DNA from: Lentinus brumalis
Lineage: Eukaryota; Basidiomycota; Agaricomycetes; Polyporales; Polyporaceae
DNA: 64,000 nt
Assembly: GCA_001792895.1 (NCBI GenBank)
Contig: MARA01000010.1
Location: 310,001 to 374,000 of the forward strand
Direction of reading: 5' to 3'
In this document: piece after piece, positions 11,231-21,200 of the stretch
Layout: every line of letters begins with the position of its first letter
Position numbering within the stretch: position 1 is the stretch's first letter
The notes under the pieces: model-generated
Told to the model about the DNA's origin: nothing
Seen by the model: only the letters and a program-made list of their open reading frames with translations
Database searches by the model: none
Position numbers and translations under genes: made by a program

Positions 11231-12488
11231 ATGTCGTCTCAGCGCGACGTCGACTTCAAGGGGTACGCCCTCACAGGTGGGTGCTGAGCCGACTACACGC
11301 ATTACTTCGCACGCTCACCGACATGCCCGCTCGCAGACCCGAAGAAATGGAACGACCTGAAGGTCACCGACTTCAAGCCGAAGACATTCGACGCCGACGA
11401 CGTCGAGATCGCCATCACCCACTGCGGCGTCTGCGGCTCCGACGTCCACACCCTCACGCAAGGCTGGGGAGAGTCGAAGCTTCCTCTCATCGTCGGCCAC
11501 GAGATCGTCGGCACCGTCACCCGCGTCGGGGACAACGTCAAGGACTTCAAGCCCGGAGATAGGGCTGGGGTCGGTGCGCAGAGGGGCAGCTGCATGTCGT
11601 GCAGGGCGTGCAAGGACGGGCTCGAGAACTACTGCCCCAACAGCATCGAGACTTACGTGCGTGCCACTCGCCTCTCTCATCCGTGTACGACCGACCTAGT
11701 TGGCTATATGCGCATAGAACTCCGTGTATCCCGACGGCGTCGTCGCCCAGGGCGGCTACTCGACCGCTATCCGCGCTCATGAGCGGTTCGTCTTCCCGAT
11801 CCCGGACGAGATCGAGTCTCGCGACGCCGCCTCGATGATGTGCGCCGGCCTCACCGTCTTCTCGCCCCTCAAGACGCACGGCTGCGGTCCTGGCAAGAAG
11901 ATCGGCGTCATCGGGATCGGCGGCCTCGGCCACTACGCCATCCTCTGGGCGAAGGCTATGGGAGCGGAAGTCTACGCGTTCACGCACGACGACAGCAAGG
12001 TCGAAGACATCAAGAACATGGGCGCCGACCACGTCGTCAACACTGGCAAGAAGGTATGCGCATATATATATGAGTATATGCGCAGGAGTAGCATATACTC
12101 ACCTCCGTACCAGGAGTTTTGGAAGGACTACGCGCTCACGCTTGACCTCATCGTCTCCACGCGCGACAGCTTCGGTGACAAGATGCCGCTCGGAGACTTC
12201 CTCTCGATGCTCTACGTCCACGGCCGCTTCATCACTGTCGGCGTCCCGGATGCCGACGATCCTCTTCCCAACCTGCACCCGTTCAACTTCGTCTCAAACG
12301 GGTGCCTCATGGGCGGCAGCAAGATCGGCAGCAAGCGAGACTGCCTCGAGATGCTCGAGCTCGCGCGCTCGAAGGGCATCAAGCCGTGGATTGAGGAGAT
12401 GCCGATGTGCGACGTCGGGAAGGCGCTGCAGAACGTGCAGGAGAATAAGGTCCGGTACCGGTACGTGTTGACGCAGGATCTGGTTTGA
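11231..12488 (+). CDS. Zinc-dependent, NADP(H) alcohol dehydrogenase of the CAD/ADH6 type
   Basis: Medium-chain dehydrogenase that reduces aldehydes, including aromatic and cinnamyl aldehydes, with NADPH in the cytosol. Exons are 11231-11276, 11337-11656, 11718-12053 and 12114-12488; all introns are GT-AG and about 60 nt. The catalytic zinc motif is GVCGSDVHT with GHEIVG. The structural zinc loop has four cysteines in the order CMSCRACKDGLENYC. The nucleotide-binding turn is GIGGLGHYA. Further family blocks are PDGVVAQGGYS, VGVPDADDPLP and the C-terminal NKVRYRYVLTQDLV. The total of about 355 residues is normal for the family. In wood-decay fungi such enzymes handle lignin-derived aldehydes; that role is inferred here. 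Confidence 0.9.
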
Positions 12489-13574
12489 GATACTTACTGG
12501 ACTGCGTGTGTGTACGATAACTGAATGAAGGAACAAGAAATTTCGCGTTAGTACTCACTCATGTGAGGAGAGCTGGGACGTACATGATGTCACTATTCCG
12601 ATTCTTCAACCCGATCGGATAGCTGGCTAGCACATCGAGACTTCCGAGAACTTCCCAGACAACGTTGAGAACAGTACGGTCTGCTAGGGGAGCCACTTGA
12701 GACGCAGAGTTGGCAAACACGTCCGGCGTACGAGGAGGTGAGTGAGCACGCGGAACTTCGTTGCGGCACTCCGTGTAGTAGATTCAAGCACATCCGCAGG
12801 TTGACCGCGACCTTTCGACAAGCAGTCTGGATCCTTGAGTCGAGCTGGCGGTGCATCGGGCGACAAAAGAGGTGCAGCGTCCAAGAAAGGCTATGCAAAC
12901 GCCCATGGGTTCGCCGCAGGAGGAGGACAGAAGGACCATCGTCCATATCCCTGCAGGACCCACCCCACCACCGCGGTCCGAGTAATAGTATGTAAGGGGT
13001 ACACGACTACATACGTCGGACCAACGCCAGACATGCTACGGCTTCGATGGCGTCATGTCCAACAGCGTCTACATTGCCTTTCCAGGAATACCCACGTGTA
13101 TCGATACAACCTGCTCTAACCTCCAAGCTCAACGCCTCCGCGTCTCTCCTGCCACCAACATACGCGACAATGACTAACTGGTCTAGAGCAACTCATAAAC
13201 CTCTCCTTGCGACCGCCTGATCTCATCTGCAGGTGAGTACCGAGTTTGCTGGGCATCTGTGTGACGTGTCAGACGGGCAGTCGTCCTACCTCATTCTGTC
13301 GTTAGCGTTGACACGTCCGATTTTCAGTTATTTCGACTCCCACACAGACTCAGCTGCCTCTACTTTGGTGAACTTGCTGCTCACGGATGAGTGTATGACG
13401 CTTGGGTGACGTCAGTGTATCGTCAGTCGAGCCCACCAGTGCAGACGATCAACGTCGCCCGCACGATGTCGAGCGAAGCGAAGACTCAGACACTGGATAT
13501 ATATGCGAGGCACAAGACTGCCAACGGTGTAGAAATTGCTTCGTGGCAACTCGGTTTCGACCCCAACCATCGCC
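12489..13574. other. Intergenic region
   Basis: 3' flank of the dehydrogenase and promoter of the BTB-like gene. No gene recognised on either strand. Confidence 0.4.
13498..13504 (+). promoter_or_regulatory. Likely TATA box of BTB-like gene 1
   Basis: TATATAT about 70 bp before the ATG at 13575. Confidence 0.45.
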
Positions 13575-14738
13575 ATGAATGTTGCTCAACGCTCACGGCA
13601 CATATCTCCTTCTGCGCCGTCTCCCAACCAAGAGCCTGAGAGGTCCTCGCAGAAGATGCCCGATCCGCTGCCCGTGACTCCGTATCAACTCCCAACTCCT
13701 CCGGTACGCATTGACACGGTTCCCTGAGCATTCTCGGACTGAATCGATTCTTCTAGGCATCCGACGACGCGTTCAAGTTTCCCGCGCAGAGTCGAGATGA
13801 TATTCAGGAGCATGCACACACTGATTCTCACAACATCCCCGTCTCCATGTCGACCACGTTCTATCTTACGTCCGACATCCTGTCCACTCGACCCGATACT
13901 ATCTTACTCTCGTCCGATGGTGTCGTCTTCTACGTCGACCACGCCGTCATGCTTGCCAAATCCACGAACGACTGGAACTACACTCTGTCCCCCGCCGCGT
14001 CGCGTTCCGAATCGAACACGTCAAGCTCTCCAAAGGTCGTGCCCTGCCCTGAGCCCGCTTCCGTTCTGAATATCGTCCTCCACGTGGCCTACGGCATCTC
14101 CGAACTATGCGAGTCCTACAAGCCCAACATCGACGTCCTCTCGGCCGCCGTCGACGCCATGGCCACATACGGCCTCTCCCCGCAGAGCACCTCGCGCCCT
14201 CTACTCCGTTATACGAGCTCATCCTGGCCCAGGCACCGACCAAGCCGATCGTCGCCTTCGCCCTCGCCGCGTCGCACGACCTCTACGACCTCGCAGCCTC
14301 GATCTCGACCCACCTGCTCTCCTTCCCGCTGCACTCCCTCACGGACGCCCTGTCCCTGAAGATCGGGCCGCTCTATCTCAAGAAGCTCATCTTCTTGCAA
14401 CTCAGCCGCAGCGAGGCGCTCCGGGAGCTCCTGCGGACTCCTCCGCACCCGCACCCCCCGGCGGACGACTGCGTGCTTACGGACGAGAGAGGGCTCGCGC
14501 GCGCGTGGATGCTCGCGGCTGCGTATCTCGCGTGGGAGAGGCGACCAGGTAGCGTCCTCCATACTTGGCATCGTGCGCGGGCTGACGGGTGTGGCTGCTT
14601 TCGCGCTCTGCAGATATCCGGACAAGCGAGATCGAGGCTGCGTTTCTGCCTCTTGAGGAACGTCTCTCGTGCACGCTGTGCAAGCAGAACCTCGCGGAGC
14701 GCGTGAAGCAGGTCGTTGTGCAGTGGTCGATGGTCAAG
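13575..14738 (+). pseudogene. BTB/POZ-like protein, copy 1, one frame break
   Basis: Member of the expanded mushroom BTB-like family, presumed protein-interaction adaptors. Exon 1 (MNVAQRSRHISP) ends in PYQLPTPP. After an intron near 13700-13756, exon 2 carries PDTILLSSDGVVFYVDHAVMLA, the usual opening of the BTB fold, and continues to DAMATYGLSP. At about 14178-14181 (a run of four C) the reading frame must shift by one base to resume at HLAPSTPLYELILAQAP, as shown by copy 2 (44912-46289), where the same join is continuous. A last confident exon has EIEAAFLPLEERLSCTLC and ends VVVQWSMVK at 14738. A further short exon up to about 15055 may exist. No GT donor allows an intron at the break without losing conserved residues. 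It is either a real one-base deletion or a homopolymer sequencing error. Confidence 0.65.
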
Positions 14739-15916
14739 GTTCGCTCGGCTCCGCTATACGTTGCTCGTCGTGACGCACATTGCTGACGATCCTCCGCACA
14801 GAGGTCCATATGATAGATACACCCTTCTGCTGCCCTCGATGTCATTTCATGCCTCACGTGGTTCGGCGCCGCCCAGCCGCCTTGTCGCTGTATCTCACAC
14901 ATAGTACGAGTACTTGCAGTCCCAGTCCGTCGCGTCAACATACAGGACACAAAAAAGGGACTAGTACGAGTAGCACCCACCTTATCGAACACGACCTCCT
15001 CGGGACTGGACCAGAAGTTGGAGCTCACGCTGAACGTCTCGCACTTGAGCCTTGAGGTATGTCCATCACTACACCCCCGCGAGTGTCATCACCTATGATA
15101 CACCGAGTGCGATGGCAAAGTTTCAGGGAAGAGATTTCCCTGTTTGTACACCGTTGACACGCTGGTGGACATGCTCGCGTTTTGCCGGCAGTGATGCCGA
15201 CTGCTGCGAACAGCTTATGGTCGGGCAGCCAACAGTCGAAGCCTGAGTGATACATTGATATCGGCGCCAGCGATCGGGCTAACCGGCGATGTCACAGTGC
15301 AGCCTTATTCGGGCCCACCAACTTCTCACCTCTTGAAACGATAACCACAGCCGCCACATTGCATCTCTACCTCCGCTCGCTGCGAGTGACGCTTCGTGGA
15401 CGGGCGGCCCGCATGAGTACATATGCATCCCCGCAGCTGGTATCCATGCATTGGCAAATGGGAGTCTCCGACAAACGCACGTTGTCCGCTGCCCTCGGGT
15501 ACATCATACTAGATCATCCTCGGTATTCGGCGCACACCGACCACCAGCGCATGACACAGGAAATGCTTGCAGCGCCCACAACCACTCACGCGCCAACAAT
15601 CACTTACGCGCCAACAATCACTCACGCGCCACATTTCTCCGCTCGCTGCTTGGAGTGACGCTAGGTTGTCTGCGCTAAGACCACACGCGTATTAATCTCG
15701 TATCCATGCCTTGGCTCAGGGAAGTGCCATCAGAAACCACAGGAAGTTCCAGGGACCAGCGGCCACAGTCGACGGGCGGTGACAGGAGGCGGCGGTCCAT
15801 GGCACGGTGTGTACTTGTAGTCCTCTGCATCGAGAAATCACCGATGAGGGCTGAGCTGTGGTGAAAGACTACCCGCAGGACAATAAAAGCCGCATCTCAA
15901 GCCTGAGACACTGACG
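14739..15916. other. Possible 3' exon of BTB copy 1, then intergenic
   Basis: The first 300 bases may hold the last exon of the BTB-like gene, but I could not fix it. Beyond that lie an 18-bp tandem repeat and the promoter of the first lectin-like gene (aataaaag about 35 bp before 15917). Confidence 0.35.
15575..15628. repeat. 18-bp tandem repeat, three units
   Basis: Units at 15575-15592, 15593-15610 and 15611-15628, consensus ccaacaatcactcacgcg. The last two differ at one base and the first at a few. It lies outside any recognised gene, though one frame reads as APTITHAP-like repeats. Confidence 0.85.
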
Positions 15917-16890
15917 ATGGCGCTGCTACCTGACCTCTCACTGACCTCACTACCGAAACCCTTCGCACCGCTCGTCTCTTATTTTAGTGGTACAAACGTC
16001 CTCGAAAAGAAGGGAGTCATGAAGTCTCAGGGGCTCCTGGGTATCACTGGAGTTGTCGGTGGATGCACAATAACGGATAGCAAGTTCAGCGATATCGAGC
16101 TGTTCAATGCCGGTAAGCACACATCTCACCCTATAGATGAGGGTGCACACTGAGATTTCTGGTCGTATGAAGAGCACATTGTTTTGAACGACTTACACAG
16201 AGGTGCGGGTACTGTTTGCATACACTCCTTGCCTCGCTGCTAAGATCACACTGTTGTTAGGCGGCGACTGCCCAAGTGTCCTGATCGGCGTAACCCTATC
16301 AGACAGATCAACATCTACAGTCGTGATGAAAGCGTACGTTTGAGCCCTCCCCTGTACGGCCTCTAATATTATTGACATGGTCTCGCTCTAAGGTGGTAGG
16401 TATCCAGGTAACCTATCGGCTTCGCGGCCAGGAAAAAGATCGTGCCTCCACTGTTCCCCTGGCGCACGGCGAGACAGAGGGAAGTCCAGTCGGACAAATC
16501 ACTCTGGGCAGTAAGCAGCATAATCGCTTGTTGTTCTCAAAGACCGTGATTTAGCTATGAATCATGAAACAGTAAACGAAAGGCTAGCAACTGTTTATGG
16601 ATATGCTGGGAAGAGCCCCAAGACCAGCTCCGAAAGTGTCGCGTTCATAGGGTTCGTAGTCCGCGATACCATCAATGGGTGTGTCCGTACGGCGGGAGTG
16701 AGTTGACTATCTCTTGTCTGACAACAATCATGCTAACTATGGGTGTAGCCCTTTCCGAACGGGAGGAAGCGCAAAGACGGTCACGTCCATGATGTGGTAG
16801 CTTTTGGTGGATTCAAGCGAGACGGTAAGTCATTTTCAAACAGCGCGAACTCGGTCTGATTGGATATTCGGGAAGGTACACTCTCTGGCC
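15917..16890 (+). CDS. Jacalin-like lectin-domain protein, copy 1
   Basis: Probable carbohydrate-binding protein with a jacalin-type beta-prism fold. I infer this from strand motifs shared with copy 2 (18030-18894). The ATG at 15917 begins an N-terminal part (MALLPDLSLTSLPK) not matched in copy 2. Downstream exons give GIQVTYRLRGQEKD, NERLATVYGYAGKSP, AFIGFVVRDTINGCVRTAGPF and DVVAFGGFKRD, each lining up with copy 2. The expected last strand (GLIGYSG, about 16860) is present but falls in a different frame from the preceding exon when the obvious gtaagt/acag signals are used. The C-terminus is therefore unresolved and the gene may be damaged. No signal peptide is seen. Exon ends between 16100 and 16400 are approximate. 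Confidence 0.5.
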
Positions 16891-18029
16891 TATACTTTCA
16901 CAGGGAGCCGGGGATGTGATGTCGCGACGTCTACTCTACTTTTCTCGATGCGATGCCAAGATTCGGTTCACGAAGCAAAGCGCTGATAGTGCGACAACTC
17001 GCACAACCATCATTGTCCTGGCGACTCGCTATATATATATTCTTGTTTCATCCATTCGCGTCCCACTGTCTCGCCGAACTAGCAACAATGTTCGCCTCTT
17101 CAACCTCACTGGAGTCTGGATTCCCAACATACTTAGTCTTCATCTAGAGCTTCTCGTCTCTGCCTCGGAGCTGAATTGTTATCGAACAGGGAGCATTCCT
17201 CAATGTGGCCAATCTAGAGGCATTGAGCCCCAATTGAGTCCCCGTCCGCTCACGGTCCGTGTCGCTGGGCCTCGTGTTCCCTTGCACGCCGGTAGCGGCC
17301 GTTGCGTCTTAAACTTGAACTCTTAACCGGGCCCGCTGCGGAACGAGGGCCAGCCAGAGACATAGAAGCATTCATATTGAAGCCTGCAGGGCGGCTCCAG
17401 TGTCTCCGGCCCGCTGGGATCGAGAACGCCGGCCTTTAAAAGTTACGACGCTGGAACCGTGCGCACACAAGAGTGAGTTATTTGTAGACAGACCTAACTC
17501 GTTCTAGAGCAGATCTGGGCGTGAGTCCCATTCTTGGCGGCGTTTCTAGGATCCTCCTAATCGTCTCGCATTTCGTTGCGTGTCAGGGTCGTCAGTAGAA
17601 CTCCCGACGTCGATGATGGCCCGCAGAGCGCGACTACCGTGGATATCAGTGCACGGAGATCATTCTGAACCTTCTTCCATGGGAAATATGGACTAACAGA
17701 ACAATTCATACCTTGTGCTTCCGAACCACTTGCAGGTCTCCACGCAGGTAGTGTCCACCTTCTTTCATGTTCTCGTCGGGGCGAATCCTGTCAATTTCTG
17801 CTTCGATCGTAACATCTGACAGTCACAAGGCCCATATTCAATCCAGAACCACCCTGCCAATGACAGAACCGCGTACAGGTGACCGACAGCGATGCAGGAA
17901 CGGCTCCATGGGTTCAACTTGTCGCGCCCTTGAGGCGCTGCGAAGTGTCCATCCGTCTGCGCAATATATGAACCTGCGATACGTCCACAACACCTCCAGA
18001 CCCAATCAGTCCCCACCTCTCGTGCCGCT
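16891..18029. other. Region between the two lectin-like genes
   Basis: One open frame (16916-17326 +) continues from the GLIGYSG block of copy 1 but becomes featureless. A TATA-like ATATAT at 17964 is about 65 bp before copy 2. No other gene seen. Confidence 0.4.
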
Positions 18030-18894
18030 ATGGTCACCATGAACAGCTATATCATGACCTCGGTCTTCGGCGGGCAAGATGGCGACAGATACAACGACGT
18101 ATTCGGTACCACGAAGGATGACCAGGGTACCGTGCTCTCATCTATGTACACAAGTGTGAATTTATGCTGACGATGACCTGGGTAGGTCGCTTCTTGGCCG
18201 TCGATACCTCAAGCGGTGCGTGCTTGGCGACATTGTTACTGACGCTATGCACCAGCTTGCTCGACGTCTGACTGGGACTCATGTAGGCGCAAGAATGATT
18301 GACATGGATCATCCCATCCAGAAGATCATCGTCTACAGCGACACCGTTCGTCCCAGGAATGTTTGTGGCATGAATGTCATGTACCGCGTTGCTGGAAGTC
18401 GAGAAAGTATGCCCGTGTTACGCGGACGTGAGTCGGGGCCTGGACAGCATGTCGACATTGGTGGTACGTCTCCCGAAACCATTTCCGAAGCGCGATGCTG
18501 ATACTTGACTTGTAGTATCCGATCTGCTACTCGCAGTCTACGGATGGACCGGTCCGATTGCTCGAAACTCCCCTCGCGAAGCCATCCAGAGCATTGGATT
18601 CGTCGTGTTCGACACTAAAACGGGTAGAATCCGAACCCACGGCGTGCGTGTGCACATCGCATTAACTATGAGTGGCGCTGTGCTGACTTACGAGCTGCTG
18701 GGTAGCCGTTTGGCAGCCCCACGAACAGCGCTGATGGCAAACCCTTCCACGTTACGAACGTGGTTGGCTTCGGGGGGTATCACGACGATCAGAGCGACAG
18801 TGGGTTGTCCGTCGTTAATCACTGTATCCGTTTCTGATCTGATTTGCCACAGTTGGGATATTCGGTCTATTCTTCGTCAAGGATATGCATATGA
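18030..18894 (+). CDS. Jacalin-like lectin-domain protein, copy 2
   Basis: Likely sugar-binding protein of about 200 residues. The ATG at 18030 opens VTMNSYIMTSVFGGQDGDRYND, the GG-x-G-x-x-x-x-D start of a jacalin fold. Exons separated by introns of 45-75 nt then give IQKIIVYSDTVRP, GMNVMYRVAGSRES, DLLLAVYGWTGPIA, AIQSIGFVVFDTKTG, HGPFGSPTNSADGKPF, NVVGFGGYHDD and GLSVLGYSVYSSS, ending at a TGA at 18892-18894. This order (YGWTG, then IGFVVFDT, then GPFG..G.PF, then GFGGY, then LGYSVYS) is the jacalin signature. No signal peptide or transmembrane segment is seen, so it is cytosolic or unconventionally secreted, as many mushroom lectins are. The family call is inferred from pattern only. Confidence 0.65.
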
Positions 18895-21200
18895 TCTGAA
18901 CGCAAAGCTGAGTTGTTGTTGCCAGACGCGAGTGCACTCCGAGTGGAAGGATATAGCCATATGATAGCAAGTGTACGAATACAAGGATGTCTCGCGAATG
19001 CGCTACCAATTGATTTGCTCTTGACAACGAAGAAGTACCGGCCGATGAGAGACACACATTGCGCAGTTCAAGACCAATGACCGAAGACAGAACCGCCGGC
19101 GAAACCCGACGCGGACCGTAATTGTATGAGTCACTGAACCCCCTATACTGATTGGCTCCGAATATGAAGACGGGGTCATAGAGAGCATGGCTGCGCCTCC
19201 TGCAAGCCTCGAGAGTTTACTCAAAGAGAGTTCAGAACCTGCTCGAGGCGTGGAACCGATGAGGAGACTCGGACCGCGTCGCAGTCGCGCACGTTGGCCC
19301 AAGGTGTCGCTCACACCACTACCCCGTCCCCGCCCTTGAGGCCTTACCTCCTGCGCCTTCCGAGCCGATAGACCCTAGCCGACCTCTGAACACCTTACTG
19401 TTCCTCTGATGCTCCCTACGCAACCATTGGCGAAGATCATCTGCTCTCCTATGCCTGTAGGCATCCTCGCAAGTCAGTGAATCTTGAACGGCATGCGCGA
19501 CGCCAAATTGACCATCTGTGGATGTCTCTCAGGTCCGTCTCTGAGGACACAACGTGTCGCAGCGGTAGAGAGGCACAGGAGGTACCACAGCAAGAAACCC
19601 TCGTGCGTGTCTCGATCAGCAGACAGATCTTCCGACTGACAGGGACAGCCTCTCGTTCGTGTCTCCGCGCGGTCCCCTGCCCAGGAAGAGCGCAGTCGTG
19701 GACATGGATACCGAGTACGCCTTGAGAGCGCGGAGAGCTGACGAGGCGAAGAGTTTGGAGGTGTGGCGTATCACGGTCTACATGGAGCAGGGCAACTTTG
19801 CCGGCGCCACCGCGGCGCACGACAGAGTGTACTCGACTCTCCATGCGAAAAGGAGGAGAGGGCGGACAGGGAGGGACAGGGAAGTTGATCGCTGAGAGGA
19901 AGCTGTAGGGCAACGCATCGCGAATCTCCTTCAATTCCCAGTCACAGTCTGCAAACAGGGCCCGGCCTACTTAGCAGCGAAAGCTGAAGCTTTGAAGGGC
20001 TGACGATATCGACTCGAACAAGCTTTGGCTCGAGGACGGAGCGCCCCTGCTTCGCCGACGGGGCGGAGCGCCCTCGGAGACGCTGCGTCTCTAACTCTGT
20101 TGGCTGTATTGCCACCTCACGAGCAGCTGCAGAATCGACTCACCGCCAGTCCGCTGGTGTCCAGGCTCCTTCTCCAGAGGGTGAGGTACAGATAGGTGGA
20201 AGACCCCGCCTGCAAAGTTTTTGGACAGGGAGAGAACGAGCTGCTGTCACACGCGACTTCCAAGGTGGCAAGGGCGCCAGATGTCGATGAAACGTGATGA
20301 GTCTTGGGGAGCTTGCTAGTGAGGAGGAGAGTTCTAGCGGGCAGGTAAGTTTGGATACTGCGAAGGAGAAGGTCATGTAGACATACATTGACGGTCCCTC
20401 CCAAAGTGAGCTTCGCCGTGCCGTGCCTCTGAGTCTCCAGACTACCGCTCGGCTTTCACGACAGCCCTTCCCATTCACCCTCAAGATCGGATGTCCTCAA
20501 ATTGTTGCGTGAAGTACGAGCATAGTGGCAATTTCTGACATAGCACGAGAACGCGTAAAAAGAAAAGCAGAGCCAGGCCAAGGAGGCTGAGAGTCTAGCG
20601 ACGAGCGTCGAGGATCACCAGAATCATCATGAATATATCTTCGTTCGTTTGCGCTGCCCGCGTATTGCAAGCAGTCCGAGATTCGCAGTGGGCAAGGCAG
20701 AAGATGATCCGGAAGACAGGTTCAGAGTCAGGATTATGGACAGTTCAGCTCAAGCGCGCAAGCTCAGGCTTGACGCACACCGGTCCGAGGAGCCCGGTCT
20801 CCAATTCTAGCTACGCGCTCGTCAGACTTGCAGTGATCCTTCTCCTGCTCCTCCTCAAACCTCAGGCCTCAGCACGAAACGCCAGTACCTGGCTCCGGAA
20901 GGATGTCGAAAGGATGAAGATGTTGCTGAGCTGCTGCAATCTGAGACTGTGAGTGTCCTTCGCTGCAGAGACACACGCTGTCACCGAAACTCGCTCCTGT
21001 GCGGTCATACAGCGTCATGCTCACTCTTTCCTCGTCGGCGCCCGTCTCGACTAGCTAAGATCAGCGCCGTTGGCAGCGTCTTGAGGAGCTCTATAGATAG
21101 TCTCCGTGCCTTCAGTCAACCCACCTTTGCTACGCTCGTGACTTGCGCCTTCTGCCCCGACTCCTTCACGCTTGCGTCGAGCTTGCAGTGTCCTGTCGCC
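18895..21200. other. Gene-poor region, 2.3 kb
   Basis: Open frames of 60-160 codons occur (for example 19449-19934 -, 20140-20484 -, 20629-20952 +), but none has a domain or coherent splicing. A small cluster of hairpins lies at 20042-20091. The end of the stretch is the promoter of the Zn2Cys6 gene. Confidence 0.4.
20042..20091. repeat. Hairpin-forming direct and inverted repeats
   Basis: A GC-rich stem (cgcccc ... ggggcg) is followed by a repeated ggagcgccc and by a perfect 6-bp stem with a 3-nt loop (gagacg-ctg-cgtctc, 20077-20091). Function unknown. Confidence 0.6.

Noticed and set aside
13260..13270. Possible small genes between the dehydrogenase and BTB copy 1
   Set aside because: Only short frames without splice-linked partners or recognisable motifs.
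14176..14182. Intron as an explanation of the BTB copy 1 frame break
   Set aside because: A cag acceptor exists, but any GT donor close enough would delete the conserved DVLSAAVDAMATYG block present in copy 2.
15541..15660. CRISPR-like array
   Set aside because: Only three directly abutting 18-bp units without spacers, in a eukaryotic genome; a plain tandem repeat.
20140..20484. Minus-strand frame of 114 codons
   Set aside because: Two overlapping minus frames of equal length, no motif and no supporting introns.
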